Shown here piece after piece: positions 54,593 to 63,272 of a stretch of DNA of 64,000 bases. The position numbers and the translations under genes were made by a program. A model generated the notes under the pieces. It saw only the letters and a list, made by a program, of their open reading frames with translations, searched no databases and was not told the origin of the DNA. The stretch comes from Ramlibacter tataouinensis TTB310. GTDB lineage: Bacteria > Pseudomonadota > Gammaproteobacteria > Burkholderiales > Burkholderiaceae_C. Positions within the stretch are counted from its first letter, which is position 1. The number at the start of each line of letters is the position of its first letter. Location of the stretch: contig NC_015677.1 of assembly GCF_000215705.1 (NCBI RefSeq), forward strand, positions 2,554,001-2,618,000. The letters are read 5' to 3'.

Positions 54593-55919
54593 CGCTCTCC
54601 TCGGCCAGGGGCAGCATGGCCTGGGCCTGGCCCTCGGGCAGCGCCTCGACCACCTTGAGGGCACGGCGCATCTGCTTGGTGCGGGTGTCGGCCTTGTCCA
54701 GGGTGTCGGAGGCCTTCTGCACCTGCTCCTTGATGCGCGCCACCCAGTCGCCGTAGCGTTCGAACTCGGTCTTGACCGCGCCCAGCACCTTCCAGACCTC
54801 GGAGGCCTGCTGCTCCAGCGCCAGCGTGCGAAAGCCCATGTGCAGGCTGTTGAGCATGGCCAGCAGCGTGGTCGGGCCGGCCAGCGTGACGCGAAAGTCC
54901 CGCTGCAGCGCGTCCATCACCCCGGGGCGGCGCAGCACCTCGGCGTACAGGCTTTCGATCGGCAGGAACAGGATGGCGAAATCGGTCGTGTGCGGCGGGC
55001 ACAGGTAGCACTCGCAGATGGACTTGGCCTCCTGGCGGATGCGCGCCTCCAGCGCGCGGCCCGCGCTGTCCACGCCGGCGTGGTCGGCACGGTCGTGCGC
55101 CTCCAGCAGGCGCTCGTAGTCCTCGCGCGGGAACTTGGCGTCGACCGGCAGCCACACCGGCAGGCCATCGGCGGTGCGGCCCGGGAAACGGATGGCGAAG
55201 TCGACGCGCTGGTTGCTGCGCGGCTTGGTCTCGATCTGCTTGCCGTACTGCTCGGGCGTGAGCACCTGCTCCAGCAGGGCTTCCAGCTGCACCTCGCCGA
55301 ACATGCCGCGGGTCTTGACGTTGGTCAGCACGCGCTGCAGGTCGCCGACTCCCTGGGCCAGGCTCTGCATCTGACCCAGGCCCTGGTGCACCTGCTCCAG
55401 CCGCTCGGCCACCTGCCGGAAGCTCTCGCCCAGGCGCGTCTCCAGGGTGGTCTGCAGCTTCTCGTCCACCGTCCTGCGCATCTCCTCGAGCTTGGCGGCA
55501 TTGGTCTGCTGCAGCATCGCCAGCTGCGCCTCCAGCGTGCTGCGCACCTCGGCCATGCGCCGGGCATTGGACTCGCCCAGGTTCTGCAGCTGCTGCGTGA
55601 GCGTGTCCGACAGGGTCTTCTGCACCAGGGTGAGCTGCTGGGCGAAGGCATCCAGCTGGCTGTTCTGCGTGCGCGTGGTCTCGCTGGCCTGGCGGACCAC
55701 GGCCGCCTGGAAGGTCGCGAGGGTGTGCGTCATCTCCTGGCGCGAACCCCGGGTCGACTCGCTGATCTCGCGCCGCAGCTCGCGCTCCAGCCGCTCGCCG
55801 GCGGCCAGGATCTCGGCGCGCCCGGTGTCGATGACCGGCCTGCGCACCAGCAGGACGACGACCAGCACCAGCGTCACCGCCAGCAGGACGGCGACAGCCA
55901 CCAACAGCCAGAATTCCAC
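54576..55919 (-). CDS. rmuC: DNA recombination protein RmuC
   Basis: 447-residue RmuC: an N-terminal membrane helix (WLLVAVAVLLAVTLVLVVVL), a long coiled coil (about residues 30-200), and the RmuC nuclease-like domain (RGMFGEVQLEALLEQVLTPEQY, LPVDAKFPREDYERLLEA). It is thought to limit rearrangements at inverted repeats, perhaps as a nuclease. It lies 4 bases after the hydroxypyruvate-reductase-like gene. A large inverted repeat sits 2.5 kb away. Confidence 0.94.
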   Translation of the reverse strand: MEFWLLVAVAVLLAVTLVLVVVLLVRRPVIDTGRAEILAAGERLERELRREISESTRGSRQEMTHTLATFQAAVVRQASETTRTQNSQLDAFAQQLTLVQKTLSDTLTQQLQNLGESNARRMAEVRSTLEAQLAMLQQTNAAKLEEMRRTVDEKLQTTLETRLGESFRQVAERLEQVHQGLGQMQSLAQGVGDLQRVLTNVKTRGMFGEVQLEALLEQVLTPEQYGKQIETKPRSNQRVDFAIRFPGRTADGLPVWLPVDAKFPREDYERLLEAHDRADHAGVDSAGRALEARIRQEAKSICECYLCPPHTTDFAILFLPIESLYAEVLRRPGVMDALQRDFRVTLAGPTTLLAMLNSLHMGFRTLALEQQASEVWKVLGAVKTEFERYGDWVARIKEQVQKASDTLDKADTRTKQMRRALKVVEALPEGQAQAMLPLAEESGDDDS

Positions 55920-55923
55920 TCGC

Positions 55924-56910
55924 TCAGGTCCGCTGCAGCACGTCGGGGTTGAGCGGCGTCAGCGGCTTGCCGTGCACCAGGAAGCCGATCAGGTTGTCGG
56001 CGGCCAGCTGGGCCATGGCCTTGCGCGTGGGCACGGTGGCGCTGGCGATGTGGGGCGTGAGCACCACGTTGGGCACGGTGAGCAGGTCGGGATGCAGCTT
56101 GGGCTCGCCCTCGTACACGTCCAGGCCGGCGGCAGCGATGCGCTTGTCGCGCAGGGCCTGGGCCAGGGCGGCATCGTCGACGATGCCGCCGCGAGCGATG
56201 TTGATCAGGTTGGCGGTGGGTTTCATCTGCGCCAGCTCGGCCGCGGCTATGGCGTGGTGCGACTGCGCGCTGTAGGGCAGCACCAGCACCAGGTGGTCGG
56301 CCGTGCGCAGCAGCTCTTCCTTGCTGACGTAGCGGGCCTTGCAGGCGGCTTCCTGCTCGGCCGGCAGGCGCGAGCGGTTGTGGTAGATCACCTTCATGCC
56401 GAAGCCGTGCGCGCCGCGCCTGGCGATGCCCTGGCCGATGCGGCCCATGCCCAGGATGCCCAGCGTGCTGCCGTGCACGTCCGAGCCGGCGAACATGTCG
56501 TAGGCCCACTTCTGCCACTTGCCGGCGCGCAGGTAATGCTCGCTCTCGGTGACCCGGCGGGCCGTGGCCATCAGCAGCGCGAAGCCGAAATCGGCCGTGG
56601 TTTCGGTCAGCACGTCCGGCGTGTTGGTGCCCAGCACGCCGGCGGCGGTCATGGCCGGCAGGTCGAAGTTGTTGAAGCCCACCGCCATGTTGGCGGCGAT
56701 CTTCAGGCTGGGGCAGGCCGCCAGCAGCTCGCCGTCGATGCGCTCGCCGCCGGTGGTGAAGACGCCGGCCTTGCCCTGGAGCTTGGCAAGCAGCCGCTCG
56801 CGCGGCCAGGCCTCGTCGGCCTGGTTGTGCTCGACCTCGAAATGCTGCTCGAGCTTGGCGATGACCTCGGGGAAGATGACGCGGGCGACCAGGATGCGGG
56901 GTTTGCTCAT
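55924..56910 (-). CDS. D-2-hydroxyacid dehydrogenase (glyoxylate/hydroxypyruvate reductase type)
   Basis: 328-residue NAD(P)-dependent dehydrogenase. The cofactor motif is LGILGMGRIGQGIARRG; catalytic residues are Arg in NIARGGIVDD, Glu in DVYEGEPKLHP, and His in VVLTPHIASAT. AVGFNNFDLPAM and TETTADFGFALLMATARRV match the glyoxylate/hydroxypyruvate reductase and D-glycerate dehydrogenase group. Five bases from the antiporter gene upstream and 4 from rmuC downstream. Confidence 0.9.
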   Translation of the reverse strand: MSKPRILVARVIFPEVIAKLEQHFEVEHNQADEAWPRERLLAKLQGKAGVFTTGGERIDGELLAACPSLKIAANMAVGFNNFDLPAMTAAGVLGTNTPDVLTETTADFGFALLMATARRVTESEHYLRAGKWQKWAYDMFAGSDVHGSTLGILGMGRIGQGIARRGAHGFGMKVIYHNRSRLPAEQEAACKARYVSKEELLRTADHLVLVLPYSAQSHHAIAAAELAQMKPTANLINIARGGIVDDAALAQALRDKRIAAAGLDVYEGEPKLHPDLLTVPNVVLTPHIASATVPTRKAMAQLAADNLIGFLVHGKPLTPLNPDVLQRT

Positions 56911-56915
56911 GATGT

Positions 56916-58325
56916 TCAGCGGAACCAGATGAAGGTGATGAGGACGAACAGCGGCACCAGGACGGCGCCCGACCAGGCCATGTAGCCGAAGAAGCTGGGC
57001 ATTTTGACACCGCGGTCCTCGGCGATGGCCTTGACCATCAGGTTGGGCGCGTTGCCGATGTAGGTGTTGGCGCCCATGAACACGGCGCCGGCCGAGATGG
57101 CGGCCAGCGTCGGGGCCATGGTGGTCATCAGCACGGCCGGGTCGCCGCCGGCGGTGTTGAAGAACACCAGGTAGGTGGGCGCGTTGTCCAGGAAGGAGCT
57201 GAGCGCGCCGGTGGCCCAGAAGTACATGGCCGGGTCGGGCGTGCCGTCCGGCCGGGTGACGGCCGCCACGATAGCGCCGAACGGCCCGTCGACCCCGGCG
57301 CGCAGCATGGCGATCACCGGGATGATGGTCAGGAAGATGCCGGCGAACAGCTTGGCCACCTCGGCCATGGGGCCCCAGGAGAACTGGTTGTCCCGGTGCA
57401 CCGAGGCCGGCGTGAGCTGCAGCGACACCAGGGTCACGGCGACCAGGCCGATGTCGCGCAGCAGGCCGGGCAGGCCCACCTGCGTGCCCAGGACATCGAA
57501 GTGCACGCCGGATTCCCAGGTGCCGCTCATCAGCACCAGCGCCACGATGACGGCCAGCAGCCAGAAATTGCGCGCGCCGTCGAAGCCGATGGCGCGGGTG
57601 TCGGGGGTGGGGTCCACCGGCTGGAATTCCTCGCGGCGGCGATAAAACCAGCTGTCCAGCGCGTAGAACAGAACCAGCAGCGTGCCGAGCAGGAACAGCG
57701 TCTCGGGGAAGATGTTCCTCAGCGTCCAGAAGAAGTCCACGCCCTTGAGGAAGCCCAGGAACAGCGGCGGGTCGCCCAGCGGCGTGAGCGAGCCGCCGGC
57801 GTTGGCGACGATGAAGATGAAGAAGACGACGACGTGCGCCTTGTGGCGGCGGTTGTCGTTGGCCCGGATCAGCGGGCGGATCAGCAGCATGGATGCGCCG
57901 GTGGTGCCCATGAAGCTGGCCAGCACGGCGCCGACGGCCAGGATGCCGGTGTTCAGGCCGGGGCTGCCGTGCAGGTTGCCCCGGATATAGATGCCCCCCG
58001 CCACCGTGAACAGCGCCGTCAGCAGGATGACGAACGGCAGGTACTCGGCGAGCAGCGCATGCACGAAGCTGGCGGCCGCGGCGCCGAAGCCGAAGGTCAG
58101 CGCGAACGGCACCAGGAAGGCCAGCGCCCAGGCCGCTGTCACCTTGCCATAGTGGTGGTGCCAGAAGCGCAGCGCCAGCAGCGGCATCAGCGCGATGGAC
58201 AGCAGGATGCCGACGAAGGGCACGGCCCACAGCGGCGTGAGCTGGCGGCCGTCCAGCTCGGCGGCCAGGGCGAGCTGCGGCAGCGCCAGCAGCAGCGTGG
58301 CGGCAAGCCCGCGCGAAAGCGTCAT
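56916..58325 (-). CDS. Sodium:proton antiporter-like permease (NhaD/CitMHS type)
   Basis: 469-residue ion transporter of the NhaD/arsenite-citrate permease superfamily. A cleavable or anchoring N-terminal helix (LAATLLLALPQLALAAE) is followed by about eleven helices. Conserved motifs include FMGTTGASMLLIRPLI, IVANAGGSLTPLGDPPLFLGF and SSFLDNAPTYLVFFN, all typical of NhaD-like proteins. ATG at 58325 is preceded by AGGAGAC. Na+/H+ exchange is the likely role; anion uptake is an alternative. Confidence 0.87.
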   Translation of the reverse strand: MTLSRGLAATLLLALPQLALAAELDGRQLTPLWAVPFVGILLSIALMPLLALRFWHHHYGKVTAAWALAFLVPFALTFGFGAAAASFVHALLAEYLPFVILLTALFTVAGGIYIRGNLHGSPGLNTGILAVGAVLASFMGTTGASMLLIRPLIRANDNRRHKAHVVVFFIFIVANAGGSLTPLGDPPLFLGFLKGVDFFWTLRNIFPETLFLLGTLLVLFYALDSWFYRRREEFQPVDPTPDTRAIGFDGARNFWLLAVIVALVLMSGTWESGVHFDVLGTQVGLPGLLRDIGLVAVTLVSLQLTPASVHRDNQFSWGPMAEVAKLFAGIFLTIIPVIAMLRAGVDGPFGAIVAAVTRPDGTPDPAMYFWATGALSSFLDNAPTYLVFFNTAGGDPAVLMTTMAPTLAAISAGAVFMGANTYIGNAPNLMVKAIAEDRGVKMPSFFGYMAWSGAVLVPLFVLITFIWFR

Positions 58326-58404
58326 TCCAGATGTCTCCTGATCAGCGGCAAGCGGCCGAGCATACAACCGGACGGGGCGTAGGCAGGGTACCCGGCAGGC
58401 GATG

Positions 58405-58970
58405 CCCCGCGCGGCACGGCAGGCGGTGCCCGGTCGGGGCTCATACTGTGGCGGTCGGCGCTTTGCGCCGACTTCGCAGGCCGTTCTCTTCGGCCTGGGG
58501 CCGCGGCATAACTCGCTACGCGCCCCGAAGGGCGCTGCGCTCAGACAGATGCCGCGAGTCAGATCACGAAGCGCGCCGCACCGGCGGCGCGCAGCCCCAG
58601 GCCGAAGAGCCGTCCCGCCGCCCCAGAAATCGCCCCGCCCGGGCACCGCCTGCCGCGCTGAGGCGTGGTTTCTTGCGCATGGCTGCTAAGACCTCTGCGC
58701 GCCAACCTGGTCGGTGGGCGCCAGGCGCTCCCCGGCAGGGGCGATTTCTGGGGCGGCTGCGATGGACCGGGCCTGGGCTTGTGCGCGCCGCCAGTGCGGC
58801 GCGCCTCGTTGACTGACTCACCGCATCTGTTTGAGCGGAGCGCCCTTTGGGGCGCGTAGCGAGTTATGCGGTGCAAGCCCAGGCCCGGTCCATCGCAGCG
58901 AAGTGCGTGCGCAGCACGCACCGACACAGTATGAGCCCCTGGCGGGGAGCGCCTGGCGCCCCGCGCGGGG
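58405..58970. repeat. Large imperfect inverted repeat made of two nested palindromic units
   Basis: Fills most of the 678-base gap between the antiporter and nitroreductase genes. The left arm (58405-~58636) is the imperfect reverse complement of the right arm (~58738-58970) about a centre near 58687: the ends CCCCGCGCGG/CCGCGCGGGG, the 15-mer GGGGCTCATACTGTG (58436 and 58925), the 20-mer at 58507/58849 and CCCCAGAAATCGCCCC (58621/58738) all pair in register. Each half is also palindromic itself: in the left half 58486-58501 pairs perfectly with 58594-58609; in the right half GGGCGCCAGGCGCTCCCC recurs inverted. No plausible gene, transposase or tRNA was found inside. Confidence 0.85.
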
Positions 58971-59003
58971 CAACGCTCGACGCGCCCGGGACCGTCCGGA
59001 AGC

Positions 59004-59723
59004 TCACTCCAGCCAGCGGGCGAAGCGCTCGACCGGCTCGCGCGGCGTGTGGAAGCCGTTGACCGGTGCCGACTCGTCGGCCCAGCCCAGGGCCATGCCG
59101 CACACCAGCATTTCGTCCGCGCCGGCGCCGATGTGCGGCAGGATGATCCTGGCGAAGCCGTTCCAGGCCGCCTGCGGGCAGGTGTGCAGGCCCCGCGCTC
59201 GGGCGGCCACCATGATGCTCTGCAGGAACATGCCGTAGTCCACCAGCGAGCCGCGACCCATGATGCGGTCCAGCGTGAACATCAGGCCCACCGGCGCGTC
59301 GAAGAAGCGGTAGTTGCGCTGGTGCTGGGCGTGCATCCGGTCCTTGTCGCCCTTGGTGATGCCCAGCAGGCCGTACAGGCCCCAACCGTTCTCGCGCCGG
59401 CGGTCGATGTAGGGGGACACCCACTTCTCGGGGTAGTAGTCGTACTCCTCCCGGTACTCGGCGGCGAGCTGGGGGTTGGCGCGGATCGCGTCATGTGCGG
59501 CGCAGACCTTGTCCACCAGGGTGTCGCGGCTGGCCCCCTGCAGCACGTAGACGCGCCAGGGCTGGGTGTTGGTGCCCGAGGGCGCGCGGCTGGCCACCGC
59601 GAGGATGTCCTCGAGGGTGCGGCGCTCCACCGGCCGCGGCAGGAAGGCGCGCGCCGAGAACCGGCTGGCGATGGCCTGGTCCACGCTGCGGGGGTCGGCC
59701 ACCACCGTGCTCACTTGGTTCAT
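59004..59723 (-). CDS. Nitroreductase family flavoprotein
   Basis: 239-residue FMN-dependent nitroreductase. The N-terminal [21 protein letters not shown] and the FMN site [15 protein letters not shown] are typical; [18 protein letters not shown] and [18 protein letters not shown] complete the fold. It reduces nitro or quinone compounds using NAD(P)H; physiological substrate unknown. The start overlaps the thioesterase stop (ATGA), so it is the last gene of a three-gene operon next to the large palindrome. Confidence 0.92.
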   Translation of the reverse strand: MNQVSTVVADPRSVDQAIASRFSARAFLPRPVERRTLEDILAVASRAPSGTNTQPWRVYVLQGASRDTLVDKVCAAHDAIRANPQLAAEYREEYDYYPEKWVSPYIDRRRENGWGLYGLLGITKGDKDRMHAQHQRNYRFFDAPVGLMFTLDRIMGRGSLVDYGMFLQSIMVAARARGLHTCPQAAWNGFARIILPHIGAGADEMLVCGMALGWADESAPVNGFHTPREPVERFARWLE

Positions 59724-60163
59724 TGCAAGGCCTCCAGGACGGCCCGCAACCGGGCCGGAAGCGGGACCGGCCGCCGGCTGGCCTTGTCCACGTAGACATG
59801 AATGAAATGGCCCTTGGCCGCGGTGAGCGGCTCGCCCGCCGCGAACAGCCCCACTTCGTAGCGCACGCTGGAGCCGCCGATGCGCGCCACGCGCAGGCCG
59901 GCCTCCACAACTTGGGGAAAGGCCAGCGGCGCGAAGTAGTTGCACCGGGTCTCGACCACCAGGCCGATGGTGGCGCCCTGGTGGATGTCCAGGGCGCCCT
60001 GCTCGATCAGGTGGGCGTTGACCGCCGTGTCGAACCAGCTGTAGTAGACGACGTTGTTGACGTGTCCGTAGACGTCGTTGTCCATCCAGCGGGTGCCTAG
60101 GGGACGGAAAGCCCGGTAGGCGCTGCGCGGCTCGGGCTGCGGCTTGGGGCTTGACTCGCTCAT
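59720..60163 (-). CDS. Acyl-CoA thioesterase (4HBT hotdog family)
   Basis: 147-residue hotdog-fold thioesterase. [25 protein letters not shown] is the 4-hydroxybenzoyl-CoA thioesterase signature with the catalytic Asp, split across [11 protein letters not shown]. It hydrolyses acyl-CoA or 4-HBA-CoA; the substrate is not determinable. Both ends overlap neighbours by 4 bases: the histone-deacetylase-like gene upstream and the nitroreductase downstream. Confidence 0.92.
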   Translation of the reverse strand: MSESSPKPQPEPRSAYRAFRPLGTRWMDNDVYGHVNNVVYYSWFDTAVNAHLIEQGALDIHQGATIGLVVETRCNYFAPLAFPQVVEAGLRVARIGGSSVRYEVGLFAAGEPLTAAKGHFIHVYVDKASRRPVPLPARLRAVLEALQ

Positions 60164-61089
60164 CGGGCGCGATTCTGCCAGCGGCGCCAGTACTGCACGG
60201 CCACCCGGAAGGTGTTGACCTGCACCTGCACCGTGTCCTCGATGCGCGTGCCGTAGCCGCCGGCCATGGCGAAGGCCAGCGGCACGCCGCGCTGCCAGGC
60301 CCAGTCGAACACGCGCCGGTCGCGCGCCTCCAGGCCGTCCCAGGTCAGCTTGAGCCGGCCCAGCCGGTCGCCCTCGTGCGGGTCGGCACCGGCCAGGTAG
60401 ATCACCAGCCCCGGGTCGAAGCGCCGGTCCAGCTCGTCCAGCGCGCCCTCCAGGGCGCTCAGGTACTCGTCGTCGCCGCAGCCGTCGGGCAGGTCGACGT
60501 CCAGGTCGCTGGGTTCCTTGCGGAACGGGAAGTTCTTCTGCCCGTGCAGCGACAGGGTGAACACGGTCGGGTCGCCGTGGAAGATGCGGGCCGTGCCGTT
60601 GCCCTGATGCACGTCCAGGTCCACGATCGCCACCCGCAGCGGCTTCGCGCGCTGCCGGCCCCATTCGGCTTGCATCAGGCGGCTGGCCACGGCTGCGTCG
60701 TTGAAGACGCAGAAGCCCCCGCCCTTGTCGGCGTAGGCATGGTGGGTGCCGCCGGCGATGTTGGCCGCCACCCCGTCCTGGAAGGCGGCCCGGCAGGCGC
60801 TGATGGTGGCGCCCACCGATCGGCGCGCCCGCTCGGCCATGGCCGGGCTCCAGGGAAAGCCGATCTCGCGCTGGATGCGGGGATCGACCGAACCGTCGCT
60901 GATCGCCTGGATGTAGCCCGGCGTGTGGGCCAGCGCCAGCTCGCCGTCGCTGGCCGGCAGCGCCTGCGCCAGGCGGATTCCGGGCAGCTCATCCGCCAGC
61001 CGGTCGCGCAGCAGCTGGTACTTGGCCATGGGAAAGCGATGGCCCGGCGGCAACGGCAGGACGAACTGGGTGGCATAGAAGACCTGCAT
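60160..61089 (-). CDS. Histone deacetylase/acetoin-utilisation family amidohydrolase
   Basis: 309-residue zinc deacetylase-fold protein. [20 protein letters not shown] holds the catalytic His pair, [18 protein letters not shown] the zinc Asp/His, and [19 protein letters not shown] the second Asp. Bacterial relatives include AcuC and acetylpolyamine amidohydrolases; the acyl substrate is unknown. ATG at 61089 ([14 protein letters not shown]) was chosen over an unconserved upstream extension. First gene of an operon with a thioesterase and a nitroreductase. Confidence 0.9.
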   Translation of the reverse strand: MQVFYATQFVLPLPPGHRFPMAKYQLLRDRLADELPGIRLAQALPASDGELALAHTPGYIQAISDGSVDPRIQREIGFPWSPAMAERARRSVGATISACRAAFQDGVAANIAGGTHHAYADKGGGFCVFNDAAVASRLMQAEWGRQRAKPLRVAIVDLDVHQGNGTARIFHGDPTVFTLSLHGQKNFPFRKEPSDLDVDLPDGCGDDEYLSALEGALDELDRRFDPGLVIYLAGADPHEGDRLGRLKLTWDGLEARDRRVFDWAWQRGVPLAFAMAGGYGTRIEDTVQVQVNTFRVAVQYWRRWQNRAR

Positions 61090-61145
61090 GGGGACGATTG
61101 TCCCGGCGTGTCCAAACCCCGCGGTTTTAGGCAATCACTTCTAGA

Positions 61146-61162
61146 TTGCTGCAATGCAGCAA
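61146..61162. promoter_or_regulatory. Candidate PhaR operator (perfect palindrome)
   Basis: TTGCTGCAATGCAGCAA, a perfect 8-1-8 palindrome just upstream of the phasin -35 element. It resembles the TGCAGCA-type sites bound by the polyhydroxyalkanoate regulator PhaR, which represses phasin genes. Recognised by pattern only. Confidence 0.5.
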
Positions 61163-61168
61163 AAATGC

Positions 61169-61196
61169 TTGCAAGCGACGGGGCGCTCCTTATAAT
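61169..61196 (+). promoter_or_regulatory. Phasin promoter
   Basis: TTGCAA (61169-61174) and a perfect TATAAT (61191-61196) with a 16-base spacer, about 90 bases before the phasin ATG and directly next to the palindrome at 61146. Confidence 0.65.
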
Positions 61197-61288
61197 TCCG
61201 CTAATGCTGCACCGCAACAAAACAGGCCTTCGGGCTGGCAGCGTAGACGGATCCTCACTTCCTTCCCATCATTCTGGAGATTTCTGAC

Positions 61289-61840
61289 ATGTTGACCGCT
61301 GAGCAAATCCTGGCCTCCCACAAAGCCAACGTCGAGACCCTGTTCGGCCTGACCGCCAAGGCCTTCGAAGGCGTGGAGAAGCTGGTCGAGCTGAACATGA
61401 CCGCGTCCAAGGCCGCGATCGCTGAAGCCGCCGGCACCACCCAGGCCCTGCTGAGCGTCAAGGACGCGCAGGAACTGCTGTCCCTGCAGGCCTCGCTGTT
61501 CCAGCCCCTGGCCGAGAAGACCGCTGCCTACAGCCGCCATCTGTACGACATCACCTCGGGCACCGGTGCCGAGATGGGCAAGACCTTCGAAGCGACCGCC
61601 AGCGATGCCCAGCGCAAGCTCCTGGCCGTGGTCGACAACGCCGCCAAGAACGCCCCGGCCGGCAGCGAGACCGCCGTGGCCGTGTTCAAGAGCGCCGTGG
61701 CTGCCGGCACCAACGCCCTGGAGTCCGTGCAGAAGGCCGTGAAGCAGGCCACCGACGTGGCCGAAGCCAACTTCAACACCATGGCCAACACGGCCGTCAA
61801 CGCCGCCAAGAGCACCACCGCCCGCACTGCCAAGCGCTGA
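61289..61840 (+). CDS. phaP: Phasin family protein
   Basis: 183-residue polyhydroxyalkanoate-granule coat protein. It is a nearly all-helical, Ala-rich amphipathic protein starting [20 protein letters not shown], with the phasin-2 core [17 protein letters not shown] and [22 protein letters not shown]. No signal or membrane helix. Monocistronic, with its own promoter, a PhaR-like palindrome and two tandem terminators, suggesting high regulated expression. No PHA synthase gene is in the window. Confidence 0.95.
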   Translation: MLTAEQILASHKANVETLFGLTAKAFEGVEKLVELNMTASKAAIAEAAGTTQALLSVKDAQELLSLQASLFQPLAEKTAAYSRHLYDITSGTGAEMGKTFEATASDAQRKLLAVVDNAAKNAPAGSETAVAVFKSAVAAGTNALESVQKAVKQATDVAEANFNTMANTAVNAAKSTTARTAKR

Positions 61841-61975
61841 ACGCGAGTTTCCTGCCTCGATGCAGGAACTCTGTGCACGCGGGGGCATCTATTCCAGACT
61901 CTCGGGCGAGCCGAACGGGAGTTCTCAGGTTGTCTCCTCGGGTCCTTCGACACCTTCAGAGGTTCAGGATCCCTT

Positions 61976-62004
61976 AGCCCCAGCCGCAAGGCTGGGGCTT
62001 TTTT
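61976..62004 (+). terminator. First phasin terminator
   Basis: AGCCCCAGCC pairs with GGCTGGGGCT around GCAA and is followed by a T6 run. Strong intrinsic terminator. Confidence 0.9.
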
Positions 62005-62041
62005 ATGTCCGCCCCAGTGGGCGGCGGCGCGAAGCGCAGAC

Positions 62042-62069
62042 GCCCCAGCCGCAAGACTGGGGCTTTTTT
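62042..62069 (+). terminator. Second phasin terminator (near copy of the first)
   Basis: GCCCCAGCC-GCAA-GACTGGGGC followed by T6. It differs from the terminator at 61976 at a single stem base, leaving one mismatch, and lies about 65 bases downstream. Probably a local duplication or insurance against read-through. Confidence 0.85.
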
Positions 62070-62099
62070 CATGGCGCTTGCCTCGTCCGCCTCAGCTGA

Positions 62100-62118
62100 A
62101 ATTGAGAACGATTCGTGT
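62100..62118 (+). promoter_or_regulatory. Fur box over the Fe3+-binding-protein promoter
   Basis: AATTGAGAACGATTCGTGT resembles the three Fur boxes of the iron block (TGAGA-x-CGATTCG core). It overlaps the -35 TTGAGA (62102-62107) of a promoter whose -10 is TATCAT (62125-62130) at 17-base spacing. Confidence 0.6.
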
Positions 62119-62130
62119 TTGCTTTATCAT
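62102..62130 (+). promoter_or_regulatory. Promoter of the Fe3+-binding-protein gene
   Basis: TTGAGA, 17-base spacer, TATCAT; start codon 43 bases after the -10. The Fur box at 62100-62118 covers the -35, so repression under iron excess is likely. Confidence 0.55.
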
Positions 62131-62172
62131 CCGGATGCGACATCGATCTCCAACCGTTCCACGAGGACTCCC

Positions 62173-63216
62173 ATGACCCGCAAAGCTATCGCGACCTTCG
62201 GTCTGCTGCTGGCCGCCGCTGCCGGCGTCTCCGCCCAGGAGCAGGTGCTCAACCTGTATTCGGCACGGCACTACTCCACCGACGAGGCGCTGTACAGCAA
62301 CTTCACCAAGGCCACGGGCATCAAAATCAACCGCGTCGACGCCGATGACGCGGGCATCCTGGCGCGCCTGAAAGCCGAAGGCGCCGCCTCGCCGGCCGAC
62401 GTGATCCTGCTGGTCGATGCGGCGCGGCTGTACCGCGGCGAGGTCGACGGCCTGTTCAAGCCCATCAAGTCCAAGGCGCTGGAAGAGGCCATCCCCGCCC
62501 AGTACCGCGGCAAGGCCACGGCCGAGGGCACGCCCTGGTTCGGCTTTTCCACCCGGGCCCGCGTGGTGGCGTACGACAAGCTCAAGGTCAAGCGCGAGGA
62601 CGTGGACACCTACGAAGAGCTGGCCGACGCCAAGAACAAGGGCAAGATCTGCATCCGCTCGGGCTCGCACCCGTACAACCTGTCGCTGTTCGGCGCCGTC
62701 ACCGAACACCTGGGCGAGCAGAAGGCCGAGATGTGGCTCAAGGGCCTGCAGGCCAACCTGGCACGCGATCCCAAGGGCGGCGACACCGACCAGATCAAGG
62801 CCGTGGGCGCCGGCGAATGCCAGATCGCGGTCAGCAACAGCTACTACATCGCCCGCCTGATGCGCTCGAGCAACCCGGACGACAAGGCGCTGATGGAAAA
62901 GGTGGGCGTGGTCTTCCCCAATCAGAACAGCTGGGGCACGCACCTGAACATCGCCGGCGGCGCCGTCGCCAGGAACGCCAAGAACACCGACAACGCTGTC
63001 AAGTTCCTGGAGTACCTGGCCAGCCCCGAGGCGCAGAACTACTTCGCCAACGGCAACAACGAGTGGCCCACGGCCAAGGGCGTGAAGGTCAGCAACCCGG
63101 CGCTGCAGGCCATCAGCGGCGGCGGCGACTTCAAGGCCGAGACCATCCCGCTGACGGCGGTGGGCGCCAACACGGTCAAGGTGCAGCAGATGCTCGACCG
63201 GGTCGGCTTCAAGTAA
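62173..63216 (+). CDS. Fe3+ ABC transporter substrate-binding protein (FbpA/FutA-like)
   Basis: 347-residue periplasmic ferric-ion-binding protein. The signal peptide (MTRKAIATFGLLLAAAAGVSA) precedes QEQVLNLYSARHYSTDEALY; the paired Tyr iron ligands occur in VSNSYYIARLM, and GTPWFGFSTRARVVAYDK and GAVARNAKNTDNAVKFLEYL are family blocks. No permease or ATPase follows; an SDR gene comes next behind a terminator, so the transporter genes must lie elsewhere. The gene has a Fur-boxed promoter. Confidence 0.94.
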   Translation: MTRKAIATFGLLLAAAAGVSAQEQVLNLYSARHYSTDEALYSNFTKATGIKINRVDADDAGILARLKAEGAASPADVILLVDAARLYRGEVDGLFKPIKSKALEEAIPAQYRGKATAEGTPWFGFSTRARVVAYDKLKVKREDVDTYEELADAKNKGKICIRSGSHPYNLSLFGAVTEHLGEQKAEMWLKGLQANLARDPKGGDTDQIKAVGAGECQIAVSNSYYIARLMRSSNPDDKALMEKVGVVFPNQNSWGTHLNIAGGAVARNAKNTDNAVKFLEYLASPEAQNYFANGNNEWPTAKGVKVSNPALQAISGGGDFKAETIPLTAVGANTVKVQQMLDRVGFK

Positions 63217-63238
63217 GCAGCAGCCCACACCCGCACCG

Positions 63239-63262
63239 AGCCCGCCGCGAGCGGGCTTTTTT
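63239..63262 (+). terminator. Terminator of the Fe3+-binding-protein gene
   Basis: AGCCCGC (63239-63245) pairs with GCGGGCT (63251-63257) across CGCGA and runs into T6, 23 bases after the stop. Confidence 0.88.
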
Positions 63263-63272
63263 GTCCCGATAA

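Larger units (their letters stand above)
61841..62172 (+). other. 333-base gap after the phasin gene
   Basis: Holds a 135-base 3' region without a plausible frame, two tandem rho-independent terminators of nearly identical sequence (61976-62004 and 62042-62069), then the Fur-boxed promoter of the iron-binding-protein gene. Nothing else was recognised. Confidence 0.7.

Noticed and set aside
58559..58927. Short frames inside the large palindrome (about 80-160 residues on both strands)
   Set aside because: They follow from the inverted repeat, are Arg/Pro/Ala-rich, lack start signals and resemble each other only because the arms do.
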